Shown: in pieces, positions 46,463 through 59,359 of the stretch
Numbering within the stretch: position 1 is the stretch's first letter
Layout of the letters: every line of letters begins with the position of its first letter
Source: Chimonanthus salicifolius
Taxonomy: Eukaryota > Streptophyta > Magnoliopsida > Laurales > Calycanthaceae
NCBI GenBank assembly: GCA_013350335.1
Contig: CM023539.1
Location: forward strand, 14,818,302-14,882,301
Reading direction: 5' to 3'
DNA: 64,000 bases
Program-made: the position numbers and the translations under genes
The notes under the pieces: model-generated
Database searches by the model: none
Seen by the model: the letters and a program-made list of their open reading frames with translations, nothing else
What the model was told of the DNA's origin: nothing

Positions 46463-47035
46463 CAACTCAAAATAAAACTTGAATAACTTGTTTTAAGTTT
46501 TTTAAATTAAAATTAATAGTTAAAATAACTCAAAAATGGTTGAAATCGATCTTAAGAAGTAAAAAAAAAAAAGCAGACCGGTTAATACTGTACAATATCA
46601 CCTATACTAGAGGATATGAATCTCTCAATTTATCGGATATATCCGCCAATACTATGTTTATACAATTGATACTATTAGATGTACAACCAATATAGTACAT
46701 TGAACTCGTGAGGATTGACTTTGGCGGTCAAAAATTCATTTGAGATGTAAGAGGTCGTAGGTTCAAATCACTCTCAATACAAAATGGTCAAAAAAGTTAT
46801 TTTCCATAAAATTATGCAGTATGTGGATAAAGAACTTTCCAAGACTTACTACAGAGTAACCCGTTAGTTCAATTGCATTTGCAATTGAGTAATACAATGT
46901 CGCATTAGCTCAATCATGTTACAATTAAGTGATACAATGTTGCACTTACGGGACATAACAAAAGTGCCCACTCAACAAGTTGATGACTGGGGGAGAGTAG
47001 AGAGCTAAAAAGTCCCAAGACGGACTTAAGTGCAG
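46463..47035. repeat. Direct repeat, copy 1
   Basis: Collinear with 47,859-48,512. Shared segments are AATGGTTGAAATCGATCTTA, ACAACCAATATAGTACATT, the tRNA-B-box-like GGTTCAAATC (about 46,752) and AAGTGATACAATGTTGCACT. It ends GATGACTGGGGGAGAG...CTAAAAAGTCC. Confidence 0.85.
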
Positions 47036-47179
47036 GTTGCTGCCTTATTTTGTTAAAAAGCAAAAATGTCATCCAGTGTCCAAGCGTGAACGCCAAGAGT
47101 TAGGCTACCGAGACAAAAGTACGACACTTAAACAAGACATCAAATTCATGACGACCCCATATAATTAAATTCACTCAGC

Positions 47180-47345
47180 TGTCCACTGTAGCTAAACTGG
47201 TCATTTCCCATCTTAGAATATGAGAGGTATCAGGTTCGACTTCTCGTGACTTCACTTGATGTGTTTTAAGAATAGTAGATAACACTCGTGGGGTTTTAAA
47301 TTGAATTTCCTGTGGTTTCCCACACCTAAATTTAAAAAAAATAAT
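47180..47345 (+). mobile_element. tRNA-derived SINE-like element
   Basis: TAGCTAAACTGG (A-box-like, about 47,190) and GGTTCGACTTC (B-box-like, about 47,233) are about 40 bp apart. The sequence ends in an A-rich tail at about 47,332-47,345. It fits a degraded plant SINE. It is not a tRNA gene, since no cloverleaf forms. Confidence 0.55.
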
Positions 47346-47515
47346 AATCATTTCATAGATAATTATATGAATATAAAATATATAAAATTGCACAATCATT
47401 AAATAATCCGAGTCAAATAATCTTAACCTTTAAATATAGATGAATATAAACTACTAATTTTTTAAAATTTAAAATCAACAGATAAGATGATCAAATAAAA
47501 GTAAAACTTCATAAC

Positions 47516-47690
47516 AATGTTATCAAATCCGTCTCGACCAGCAGGTTGACCCACGGGTCAACTGTAACCGGCATACATATGAGTCGATTTTTCTAAAATC
47601 CGACTAGATAGAAAAACCCTTATTTATCCAGTCAGACCCACGGGTTTGACCGAATTTTTTGAAAAACCCGTTTAAATTAAAAAAAAATTA
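47516..47690. mobile_element. Remnant resembling the hAT MITE family
   Basis: CAATGTTATCAAATCCG at 47,516 resembles the terminus of the MITE at 25,070. A CCCACGGGTCAA-type short palindrome follows. The other end is not found. Confidence 0.4.
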
Positions 47691-47858
47691 TTGCCAAAAA
47701 ATTGAAAAGAATAAGAATAATAACCATTCAAAATAATAAATTTAAAATTATGTAGCTCTATGGGCCACATGTTGCCTAGCCCAAAAAGGCCTAACATTGA
47801 GTTAATTTTTCTCTCCATCCTACTTTTGTAGCCCTCCCCTCTAGTAAATTGATGAAAA

Positions 47859-48512
47859 GAACTCAAGATAAAAAACCTGAATAACTTGTTTTAATTGTTT
47901 TAAATTAAAAAAGTAGTTAAAATAACTCGAAAATGGTTGAAATCGATCTTAAGACGTAAAAAATCACACCAACTAATACTATACAATATCGACCTATACT
48001 GGACGATATGAATTTTCCAATTTATTGGCTATATCGGCTAATACTATGTTTACACAGTTGATACTATGGCTATACGTTGTACAACCGATATAGTACATTA
48101 AACTCATGAGGGTTGATTTGGCGGTCAAGAACCCACTTGAGATGTAGGAAGTCGTGGGTTCAAATTACTCTCAATACAAAAGGGTCATTTTCCATAGTAT
48201 TACACAGTGTGTGTGGATGGAGAAGTTTGCACATGGTTTGAAAATTAGTCAGATACTCTAAAAGACTCTGATCACTTTAATCTTAAAAAAAATACCTAAG
48301 ATTGATTCCAGAGTAATCCGTTAGCTCACTTACATTGCAATTGAGTAATACAATGTCGCACTAGCTCAATTATGTTACAATTAAGTGATACAATGTTGCA
48401 CTTAGGGGACATAACAAAAGTCTCCACTCAAGGTTGGTTTGCGCTCGCTTAAAGCCAGTTGATGACTAGGGGAGAGGAGAGAGCTAAAAAGTCCTAAGAC
48501 ACGTACTTAAGA
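47859..48512. repeat. Direct repeat, copy 2
   Basis: The second copy of the 46,463-47,035 unit, about 1.4 kb downstream in the same orientation. It is longer by about 80 bp, partly from an insertion near 48,235-48,300. GGTTCAAATT at about 48,157 is its B-box-like site. Confidence 0.85.
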
Positions 48513-48779
48513 CTGAAGAGGGGGTAAACCCCATTATCCCTTGTTACCCTCGCTCAGTAATAATGGGTGAGGGTAAAAATTTGAAAATTTACCCTTCTCA
48601 TCCCATTTTTTAATACCACTTTAGAGGTTAGGGTATTCACAATACCCTACCCTTCAATACCCCTTTGCATTCCTCTCTTTATCAATAATATATTATAAAA
48701 TTAAAATCTTTCAAAAAAAATATATTATATTATTAAAAAATAATATATTTCAAGTAATTAGCAATTTAATTCTGTTTGA

Positions 48780-49900
48780 TTTTTTTTAAAAACTGTGTCA
48801 ACATTTTCAACATGATGCATTTGGATGAAGGGTAAATTTTATGGGGATTACCTTCGAGTAGGGGTAAACTGACATATTAACAATTTTATGAGAATTATTT
48901 TTTTGTTAAATCTATCTATATAAATAATAAAACTAAAATTTTATGAAACATAATTGTCAAAATATTCTATTTTTAAGAGGTGATTCTGTCGAAATTTCGA
49001 TAAGGTCTCAAAACTCCGAAAAAGTTTGAGCTTTATGATAATCTCTTTTAGAATAATTAACAAATTATTATGTTGGAAATTTATTTTAAAAATTTGTCAA
49101 CATTTTCAATATGAAGCATTTGGATGAGGGGTAAATTTTGTAGGAGTTACCCTTGAGTAGGAATAACTGTAAGCATAACTTAATATATTAATAATTTTAT
49201 AAGAATTAATAATTTTTATTAAATCTATATAATATAAAAATTAAAAATTAAATTTTATGAAATATAATTGTTAAAATATCATATTTTTAAGGGGTGATTC
49301 TGTCAAAATTTTGATAGGGTCTCGAAATTTCGAAAGAGTTTGAAGTTCATGATAATCTCTTTCGAGGTAATTAACAATTTATTATGTTGCAAGTTTATTT
49401 TAAAAATGTGTCAACATTTTCAATATGATGCATTTAAATGAGGGGTAAATTTTATGTGGGTTACCCAAGATTACCCTTGAGAAGGGATACCTGTTAGTAG
49501 GGATAATCTGACATATTAACAATTTTATAAGAATTAATATTTTTATTAAATTCATATAATATAAAAAATAAAAATAAAATTTTGTGACACATAATTGTCA
49601 AAATGTCCTATTTTTAAGGGGTGATTCTATCTAAATTTTGACAGGGTCTCAAAACTATAAAAGAGTTTGAGGTTCATGGTAATCTCTTTTGGAGTAATTA
49701 AAAATTTATTCTTTTAAAAGATTATTTTAAAAATGTGTCAATATTTTCAACTTGTTACATTTGGATGATGGAAAATTTTACGGGAGTTATCCTTAAATAG
49801 GGATAACGGTAAGCAGGAGTAGCCTGATACATTAACAATTTTATGAGAATTAATATTTTTATTAAATTAATATAATATAAAAATAAAAATTATATTTTTT
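48780..49900. repeat. Tandem array, four units of 300-330 bp, very AT-rich
   Basis: CAACATTTTCAAYATGATGC recurs at about 48,799, 49,097, 49,410 and 49,740. GGTGATTCTRTC recurs at about 48,979, 49,292 and 49,620. Each unit also has GGGTAAATTTTRTGGG, a TTACCC segment and an AT-only tract. Units differ by substitutions and small indels. Confidence 0.88.
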
Positions 49901-51136
49901 TACAAAGAGATATGTTGATATTTTTTATTCATTTATTGAGATTTAAAATAATAATATCAAAAAATTCTTTATTTATTTTTTTAATATTAGAAAGCAAGTG
50001 TTTATTTTAAATTATAATTATGAAAAATAATTTATAAAAAATGATAATATTATTATAAATTATATTATTAAAATTTACTGCAAAAATATTATTTAATAAT
50101 CATGCTTTATAAAATTTCTCAAAAAATATTAATATATCAGATTACTCTTACTTATAGTTAACAAATAAGATTTTTTACTTTTACGTTAAACTTTTATTTT
50201 ACCACGACAATTACCAAATAAGATAAAGATAATTCTAGTTAAAAGATCACCTCCACTCAAAGGTAACCCCTACAAAAGCATGAACACAAAAAGTTAGGCT
50301 TTTGAGATCTCAGCCATATCGATTCTCTCTCCTCTTTTTTTTAAAAAAAGAAATATCGACATTTTTATATATTTTATTTTTCTAAATTTAAAAATAAAAA
50401 GACGCTATTTGACCAATATGGGCCGATATTTGACCAATATAGGCCTAGCCCACAAAAGGAATTTCTTTTTTTCTTAAAAAAAAACCAATATTTAATGATA
50501 TCGACTTGCAGATATATATCGCCAATATCATCATAGTAGGGCCAGACGATATTTACTCCTCTGCATTGTGATATAGCCTCCCATGTCTTGTCTCAGTAAG
50601 AAAAGTCGAGCTTTTCAACCATGAAACAGGTTCTCCTCTTTGTTAAAAGGAAAGTTCATGCAAATACCAGTTGTGAAATCAAAGGTCTATGAACCATACA
50701 AACGTAACTTCATCGAAGTGTAAACCTTGATTATCCTCCTTTTATTATGAATACAAATTTAAATGCACAAAGGGCATATACCCACATTAAATTATTTGAA
50801 GATGATTCAACAGTTGGATTTCCTTCGACTATAAAAGTTTTAAAACAACTAAATAAAATTCTAAATGCAGTAGCTAGAAATTTCTACTGTTATTAGACGG
50901 TTCGTCAAAACCTAACTTCCACCATAAGCTAAGCACTGTATATCTCTTTTCCTAAAATTATACATGCATTTCATTGATTTTTTTCTATCAAACTTGAATG
51001 CATTCTGAAAGAGTCAAGAACAAATTAAGGTATTAGCCATTTAGATACCATAATACATGCGAAAACTGCATTACCTAGAATCAACAAAAGCAGGCAAACA
51101 ACCATAATTCACAAAATCAGATTAGCATCCAAATAA
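49901..51136. other. AT-rich intergenic DNA and 3' flank of the ALIS gene
   Basis: No gene is seen. GACCAATATRGGCC occurs twice near 50,407-50,448 and CCAATATCATCATAG near 50,521. The last few hundred bases presumably contain the 3' UTR of the minus-strand gene. Confidence 0.4.
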
Positions 51137-54100
51137 TTAGTGGCCTCCAGGGCTTCTGTTCCATGACAAATATGAAGGATCCCCCAGTCGCCTGCAAAAG
51201 GAAAGTGATGTCAATTTCATTGAAACTGAATGGATAAAATGAAGAGGCCATTGGCATTTTCCATCTTCACTTATGCCTTCACTGTAAAGGTAAAGCCAAG
51301 TACCAAGCACATCAAGTTAGTAATGCACATTCAGAGGTCCAGGCATGGTGTTCATCAGAGATTTCATGTGCGCTGGTAATGGGCTGAAGTGCTGCATTTC
51401 AAACAGAACGCAGCAAAAAGGTCCGAGTGGCTGGCCTACCACACTTTGTTCCCCCGAAAGATAGGACCATAAAAGTAGGGCTTGCATTTCGAACAAATTC
51501 AAAATTGAAGCTACCAAGTACCAAGCCCCACTTAAAGCCCTCAATACTAATAAAAGCCAAAAGAATTGTCAAATATCCAGGTGAAGAACATAAGAACATA
51601 GACAACTTCAGTCAAGGAGGGAAATGATAGGAAAACCGGTGTTTTTTATAACGAGGATGTCAGTGTGCCTTCCACCACTTAGATAATAACAAGTGGACAA
51701 AAGGATAAACTCAGTTGTCGTCGACAACAACGGTGTTCCTATCACTGTCAAAAATGTTTCTAAAGAAAAGGGTCAGTTATGTGCTGGTTTTTACAATCTG
51801 CCAGGGTAGAATAGAGCAGCCAGTAGCAACTTTTCTGTGTTTTCCCAGTCATTCCAATCATAACCATGGAAATGTGAACGTTCATGAAATTCTATTCCTT
51901 CCCTACAGAAACAATGGGCAAGTTCATCTTTTCAGTCTGGGCCATCCCACACAAATCTAAACCTCTGTCAAACAAGTCTTTCCCAAGTTAAAAGCCACAA
52001 AGCTACAAACCAATAAACTATAACGCGAGGATGAGGAGATAAGGAATGATCAAGTAAAAATCAGTGCCATACTCTAGTTCAATGTGATCGGTGTTACAGA
52101 TCCACTTCAGCTGACCTGTATGCACTGTGAATGGTTGGACAGGAAGGACCATCCATGGCACAAATAAGTTTGAATTGATGGTCAAATCCATCTTTTGAAA
52201 GGCCTTAATGGAAGCTAGAACAATTTGGTTCTTATTCATTTTACTGCTCTCGCTTCAATGGCTATACTCATCCAATTCAATTAAATTTAGCCTATATGCA
52301 CTCGATATTAGTTCCTTCCAATCCAGCCATCCCCCTGAATACCAGCCCATGTGCCATCAAATACCAGGTCCTTCAAATCTAGCCATCCCCAGTGCATGTG
52401 TGAGCTGAAATAGGCTCCACAACACTTAGCTGCATTTTATTGAAATGTAACCAGGTTGCACCTAATAATTCCTTCAGGTAAAGGCCATATTTCACTGAGC
52501 ACTTATTAGAAGTGTCCGTGGAACTGACCTTGGTTTGACCAGATATACAACCAAAAAGGCCACGGCCAAGAAGAAGCACAAGCTGCCAACTGTGAGATAC
52601 GCAATACCAAGGAAGTCATTCTTCCCACCCAACCAGCTTGTTGTCGATAGAACCAGCTTTTTCTTTCCTCCAAAACTATAAGTGTTGTAATTGTTCTGTA
52701 AAACCACTGTAATGACATCATTTGCTTCAAGATCCACTTCAATCTTTCCATACAACTTCCTAAAAGTCGGCAAAGCTGCAGTTCTCATCCACACAATGAG
52801 ATCCTCCTGCTCACTCAGCTGTCAAATAACAACATTGTAACCAAAATCAGTGCTTGTTTAACGTTCTTTCTTATCTTTCAACTTTCCATGTACATGAGAA
52901 GCTACTACAAATGACATACTGGTGTTTTGGGATCGAGTTTGCCACCGCCTATCAGAGTGCCAGTCTGGAAGTTCTTGGGAAAGACATTATCACCAAACTT
53001 GTGGTCCCTATCACTTTTCCATGATATACCCTTTTTGTTCACTGTCAGGTTCTGGCTGTTGCGAGCAAAGCTGTAAGTATCATTGAACAGACTCCAAGCG
53101 ATGAGACCACAAGGCACAATTACAGATTTATTTGATGTGGTATCTTCAGGATCACAAGAGCTGGTGGAGTTCTCCTTACTAGAATCCCGTAACTGCTCAT
53201 CATTTCGGCTTTTGACATACCTAAATTACAATACCGTTGTTACACTTGTGTGGATGAAATGGACTTGAACTTAATCTAGTATAGAAGGTAAAAGAAATCA
53301 AAATTCATGAATTCAACCATAACAGTAGGATTATTCCTTCGTCTATATTTATGTATTAGATTGTCAGGATTATTCCGTTGTGTATATTTATGTCTTGGAT
53401 TGTCACTAGAAGCTCGGGGGCAGAAGTGAACCTGCGGTGGTTCTGGTAGAAATTGTCAAGCTGATAATACACATAAATAGGATGCTTCATACGCTTTGGC
53501 ACCTGTAATGAGTGGCATAGTCATAATCAATTTTAATGTTATGGAAATTTTTCCTTATAATTGAACATTGGATCTACCTGCAAAATTTCATTGCTAGATG
53601 AAAAAGGGAAAATTGATTAAAAAGAAATGCTGGAACAGGTGAAGTTGTACACACAGAATTTTCCTGGAACCTGTTCGACCACCAAAAAGATATTTCAGCA
53701 ACGGAACTTACTGTTAATGCTCTATTGCAGGTTTTGTTTGATGACGGGTTCTGTATGTATGTGAGTCTTCTGAGCTTATCATTTCTAAAACCCTCTGGGA
53801 TGCATGCAGTCTCATACCGATCTATGATTTCAACAACCTAAAAGTAGTACATATTTCAGCAACAAATATACTATGCATGACAAACACATCGTCAAAACTA
53901 AAGATTCTGAATGGTTGTTTCATCTTAAACATACATCCCGGGAAGCAAGCAAGGAAGCAACCCCGATGGGGATGAAGACCACGCTAATGATAGTGAATGC
54001 GAAGATGACCTGCAAAGGACCACAAAAATTGCCGAGAAAGGGATTAAAACTCAAAGTTCAAATGAAGGTTGATGAATCAAATAGATAACAAAAGAATATT

Positions 54101-54697
54101 TTTATTGGAAAAAAAAACATCAAAGACAAAATGTAATCACGAATTACCCATTTTGGAGTAAGAATTGGCTTGCAGGCAGGAAGCTCCTGTTGAGTAAATC
54201 TTGAGTCTGACAAAACAAATCAATTTAATTGAGGTTGTTGAACAGCATAAACAGTTGTAGATGAAGCAGATGTGGCAAGTCCCAGGAAACAAAAGTCTAT
54301 CCCAAGCTATGAAGCACGGATACTTCGAAACCATTCGAGTATCCATGTCGGGTACGTTTCTGACACGGATATGGCTCAGACACGTATCCAATTAAATAAA
54401 ATATTTCTTAAATACAGATACATCACGGATACAGCAGCAGACATGGGACACGGGAGGCGGGACATGGCACGGAATACGGCAGCACAGGAGGAAAAGTTTC
54501 CTTATCATCTGATATTTTAATTTTAGACTATTGCATCAAGAGGGGAGGTTGAGAACAGTAGTTACCACATCAAGAAATTTAGACTTACTTATGTTATGAA
54601 TGTGCTTAATCGATGATAATTTTTATGTCTAAGAATAAAAAAATAGAAATTAAAATTAATAAAAATGTATAAATCGTGACTAGTCCCTATTTCTTGT

Positions 54698-54734
<37 letters not shown>

Positions 54735-54774
54735 TACATATATACATACATATATACATATATACATACATACA

Positions 54775-54810
<36 letters not shown>

Positions 54811-54867
54811 CATACATACATATATACATACATACATATATACATACATACATACATATATACATAT

Positions 54868-54913
<46 letters not shown>

Positions 54914-57900
54914 TTAATTCGGCGTATCCCGCTGCACCTGTATCCTAGTTTTTCAAAATTTGCCATATCCTCGTATCGGATACGACACGTATCCGATACG
55001 CGTACCTATATCGGTGCTTCTTAAGTTTCAAATAATTTATAGCATGCTTTGAAATTTCCAATTTTTAAGAGGAATAGGGATTGTGAAAGCATGAAATTCG
55101 AACAGCTCAAATTACAGCAATATAACATCCTTCTTCCACCTCTTTGTTTTTTTAATTTTTTGAGAAAAAACAATTCCTCCTTTGTTCAACCAAGATCAAA
55201 ACAGAGGACGATCTAACGGCATCCAGACACTTCTAAAAAAATTGCAATCATCAACACTAAAATGAAAGATGAAATACCTAATCATGATTTCGGCAAGAGT
55301 ACCGAGGGCAGGAGGCAACTATCAACAAAATTCTAGCTGATGCAGCTGAATGGAACAAAATTAACAAGAAGTTGGAGAATCAATGCTCAGAGAAAACAGC
55401 TTAGTGCCATCCTCCTGTTGGATAGCTGAAACTTAATTTCAAAAGCAGCTGCGGGCAATGATTCAATTGGTGGGTTTGTGTTAAAGAAAGGTGACTTTGT
55501 AAACTGATGATTGTTATCATTCATTTATAAACTCTAAATGTATAGACACACGTGCAACAATCTTAGTGGAACTCAAATCTATCTCTTAATAAGAGATCAT
55601 CACAATTTAGACTCCTAATCTAACATGAATTCCAATATTAGCATCGCCCCTCAAATTCAAGTAAGTTCAACACCTGTGTTTGGAATTTTTGAACTGGATA
55701 ATCCAACAATCAAATGATGACACCTGATAGAGAGGAAGTGGATCAATGATTGAGATGCAACAGTGAAGTGAACCAACGTGTCATGTTTCTAAATCAACAA
55801 CGGAGATAAAGTAGAGGAGAGTGAGATTTTAGCAAAGATAAAGTGGAGACTGTATGCATGGCTCTTGATAGGCGAATAATTCAAAGGTCTTAAAATGAAC
55901 AATTTTCTCACATCTTGGGAGCATGAGGGGCAACCCTAGAAAAGGACAAACCCAAGAGATATGGAAACCCCCTTCACCAAGCTCTTGTAAATTCAATATA
56001 GACGGGGAAGCTAAATGCAATTATTGAATGGGATTCGACAAATGCAATTAGATGGGCGAGGGGAAAGAAATAAAAGCCTCCTTGGAGACTAGTTTCAATG
56101 GCGAGGGAGATCAGGGAGTTGTGTACAGGTTGAGAGGTATCATTAGCAAAGGTTAGATAATCGGCCAATGGGGTTGCAGACTTCTTCGCCAAGTTAGGAG
56201 TTGATTCGGTGCTCAGGGGAGCCTTTCCATTGTAACAACAGTGATTGAATTAATTATTTGGATGTAACCGTGGAGGGTTGGGATTTCTTGGATGATTTCA
56301 TTTTCTATTTTAGTTGTCATGCTTTTGTCTTTCTTGTCTACTTTGGCGCCTAAGCCTCTTATACCCCTTATGTGCACTAGTAATTATTCTCTTCATTAAT
56401 ATATTCAACCTTTGTTACCGCCCAAAACAAAAATATCAACAACGGAGAAACAGAGAAGACAGAAATTGGGATACTGACGCATAATATCAAAAGATTCGAA
56501 TGATCTCAACAGTTGGAACCGCAATTGGAGACAAATGGACCTGGTGACTTGGTTGGTTGTGTTGGGTTGGGTGGGAAGTCAATGACGGAGTTGGAGCAGC
56601 TAGAGTTAGATCTGAATTTGGTTGTGCTGTCACAAGAAGCTTGGGGTAAAAATTGATAGTGTATAACAAAAGGGGAAATGGCTAAGATAGACATGGTGAA
56701 CTTGGGTTGAAGAAAATAGAGTCTAGAGTAGGTACTGGATGATAGTGAGGACGTAGTTGGTTGTCGAGCAACCATGGTGGTGGAAAGAGCAGAGAGCAGG
56801 AGACAGGAATAATACAGTAAAACCTCTATAATGTAATATGTTGGGACCATAGTACATATATTACATTAGAGAAGTTATTCCTTTCCAAAACAACTCTTTA
56901 AACTCTCACCCATCGTAAACAGTCCTTTCGGTTGAAATCGTTTTATCTTCCTGCCCCATCGGCCATTGTTGTGTAAAAGACAGATTGCCGCCCATTGCCG
57001 CCGTTAGATCCTCTCCGTCTACAATCCTCAAGACCACTGAAAAACCCTACCACTTCAGCCAGATCTGGAAACAAATCATCCTAGGAACATTTTTCAGAGT
57101 GTTTGTGAGGTACTTAGTCACTTTTGCAGTAATTTTGAATTCTGAATGTATGTAATATTACTTTACAAAATGGTTCGAACAGTACATTTTTTATTCTGAA
57201 TATATTGAATACCGAGTTAGAGAGATTTATTATATTTTGAATGGAGATTTATTACATTTTGTATGGCCCGAGGTCGGGACCGGCTGCCGATATTATTTTA
57301 AAGGGGTTATAACTTTATAGGGTAATACATTGTAGAGGCTTTACTGTATAAGGTTAATTGGGGACATGAACCAAGACTGAGATCTGCAAAACCAGGGCCT
57401 GAGATCTCCAGAGTGCAGAATCAAAGACTGAAGGCAGAATTGAGAGCTGATGTGGCTTAGGTGTCCCCTCTCTCCGATAGTCAAGTGTCTCCTCTGATTC
57501 AGGGAGAAAGGAAGAAATGCTCTTTAGGTAAACTCAAACTCAAACTCAAACCTGTCTCTTAGGGTATGTTTGTGTTTCCTATTAGGTCTTGCACAAAATC
57601 CAAGTAGTTTTTATATAAAGTAAAGTGATTTTCCAACTCACTTTTTACTTTCCCATGTTTGCTAAAAGATGAGATTTTAAATGAAAATGTGGATTGATAC
57701 ATGAGTAAAAAACAGATTTTCTTACGTAAGGCGTCATTTTCAAGGAAACCATTTTCCTATGGGGGAGGATAGGAAATTTGGTTTTCCTCTACACTTTCTA
57801 ATGTGTGGAAGATACAAACATACCCTTGATAAGATAGCAACACAATATGGAATCTATCTTAACAGTTTGGTGGCCTAATCAGGGATCACAAGGATACTGT

Positions 57901-59359
57901 TCTAGAGGTGTATCATGGACCGCTTTTGTTCACAGATTCATAAAACTCAGGAGTGATGGCCCTCTATCATGGGCTTCAAATTTCCTCAAACAGAGGCATC
58001 CCAAGACTGATTATAGAGGGAGCTTGTGCAGACTTGATCAACAAAATCAAGTACAGAACTAGGCTAAGATGGGATCATTTGGCCTTATTTGATGAAATCT
58101 ACATCATGTTGGCACAACTACTAAGTGTCAACTTTCTCCTTCTGCTATGCAGAAGCCAATTTGTTGGATGATGATTTGTCCAAGTGGCAAGACAAAGAGC
58201 TTCATATTTACGGAGGCTGGTTCAAAAGAAAATCAGATTGATGGCCACAAATGAGTAGACCTCAATTGGATGCAATTCATTTTGTGAAGATGGACGCCCT
58301 GTTCTTGTCTTGCAAGCTCCATTACCTTCTGTTCCTCAACCATTACACATCGTCAATTTTATCCTTGATCCTACCCTGATTCCATAGTCCCCAAATAACA
58401 TTAACCTTATTCCCTTAAATGACAAGGGATTCTTTTACGCTAGGATGGAAATTGACACCAATATTATCCTCATTGAGAACCCAGCCTCTTCTGACTCTGA
58501 GTAATAGACTTTTATCTTTTGTTTTTGTTATTTTTTAGGTTGTTTATATTTGTTCTCTGCTGTATATTTTTGTTCCTTTTGCTTTGCTATGAATAAAATG
58601 TGATGCCTACCAACCCAGAAAAATAAAAATGAAAGACCTTAGGAACGTTTGCCATCCCTTGTAAAAAGGGGCTTCTGCTGAAAATCCTCATTTTCATGCT
58701 TCCCAGTGCACCTTTACCTAATTTAAGAAAAATAGAAATCCACTGGAGATTCATGTGCTTGCAACAAACAAGAATTTGAAAAGAAAATCAACTTTCTGAG
58801 TAGAAAACCTCTCAAAAGCTTTGCAAAGGGCCCCAACCCCCCACCCCTCTCCCTTCTCTTCCCCACATCCTCTGGGCCATCAAAATCCCAACAGGCCCCA
58901 ATTCCACTCCAGACAAATAATCAATCCACATGAAAACAGGAACCATACAAATTAAATTGCTCAATTCAGCAACAAAACTGATCAGTGATGACTAATTCAA
59001 ATAATACGAAGGCAAAGGAAAAAGGGGTAAAATAATACTGCAGGAAAGAGGGGAAAAAATAAACCATATCACCAAAACTGAAACCTTACATGTTAATGCT
59101 ACCAAATTAGAAAGATCTACATAAATTAATCACAAACGAATAAAGAATCAGTGATCCCATAAAAGAATCTCAGTGCCCAACTCTTAAACCCTGATAACAC
59201 AACAACAACAAAATTGCAAAAAAACACAACAAAAATAAAATAAAATAAAATGATGAGATTTCTAAGAAGATCACATTTGGGTCTCTTGGAATTCCTTCTG
59301 GATGGCGTAGCATCCGCTGATCCAACCCCAACTGACGTCGACGCAGCATTTGAATTCAT
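51137..59359 (-). CDS. ALIS: ALA-interacting subunit (CDC50/LEM3 family), eight exons
   Basis: This is the beta subunit of P4-type ATPases (ALA lipid flippases). It is required for the pump to leave the ER and act. Exons in transcript order are 59,275-59,359; 54,148-54,206; 53,935-54,009; 53,712-53,837; 53,432-53,502; 52,920-53,220; 52,529-52,818; 51,137-51,191. All introns are GT/AG and phases match, giving 1,062 nt and 353 residues, the usual plant length. RRNSKRPK leads into [14 protein letters not shown] (junction codon Tyr split by intron 1). TM1 is residues about 49-70 and TM2 about 308-333. The lumenal domain has four cysteines (TACIPEG, NKTCNR, SSCDPE, VPCGL) and N-glycosylation sites NKT, NST, NDT and NLT. 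It ends [10 protein letters not shown]...GGH. Which ALIS paralogue it is cannot be told. It looks intact. Confidence 0.96.
54311..55020. mobile_element. TIR element (GAAGCACGGATAC ends) carrying a microsatellite
   Basis: GAAGCACGGATACTTCG at 54,311 and the complement of GAAGCACCGATATAGG ending at 55,020 are terminal inverted repeats. GACACGTATCC and GGATACG motifs recur towards both ends. The TSD is not clear. The middle has been expanded by a TA/CATA microsatellite. No coding sequence is present. Confidence 0.65.
54700..54909. repeat. Compound microsatellite (TA)n-(CATA)n-(TA)n, 210 bp
   Basis: A block of TA repeats at each side encloses alternating CATA and TATACATA units. The long Tyr/Ile frames on both strands are artefacts of this repeat. 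Confidence 0.97.
55830..56440 (+). pseudogene. LINE 3' remnant (RNase H region and 3' tail)
   Basis: A broken frame near 55,965-56,230 includes the LINE RNase H hallmarks F-N-I-D-G (55,991-56,005) and A-D-F-F-A-K-L-G (56,178-56,201) in different frames. A short 3' UTR with TTCATTAATATATTC (about 56,393) and an A-rich end follow. It is 5' truncated, as usual for LINEs. Confidence 0.65.
56815..57346. mobile_element. Emigrant-like MITE, 532 bp, TSD TA
   Basis: The left end CAGTAAAACCTCTATAATG and the right end CATTGTAGAGGCTTTACTG are inverted repeats with two mismatches, flanked by TA (56,813-56,814 and 57,347-57,348). It is related to the copy at 44,092. At 532 bp it is long for this family, with no transposase frame. 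Confidence 0.88.
57840..58620 (+). pseudogene. Second LINE 3' remnant
   Basis: A frame at 57,953-58,171 reads like the end of a LINE RNase H domain ([13 protein letters not shown], about 58,013-58,051), followed by noncoding sequence and a 3' end with CTATGAATAAAATG at about 58,588. It is distinct from the copy at 55,830. No intact protein is encoded. Confidence 0.55.

Larger units (their letters stand above)
54207..59274 (-). other. 5.07-kb first intron of the ALIS gene, filled with mobile DNA
   Basis: The donor GTGATC (complement at 59,269-59,274) and the acceptor TTTTGTCAG (complement at 54,207-54,215) are standard. The intron holds a TIR element with a microsatellite, two LINE 3' remnants and a MITE, listed separately. 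The other introns total under 1.9 kb. Confidence 0.93.

Noticed and set aside
46740..48165. tRNA genes suggested by GGTTCAAATC boxes
   Set aside because: No acceptor stem or cloverleaf can be formed; a SINE-like or chance B-box fits better.
54589..54966. Long Tyr/Ile-rich open frames on both strands
   Set aside because: They are translations of the TA/CATA microsatellite and not genes.
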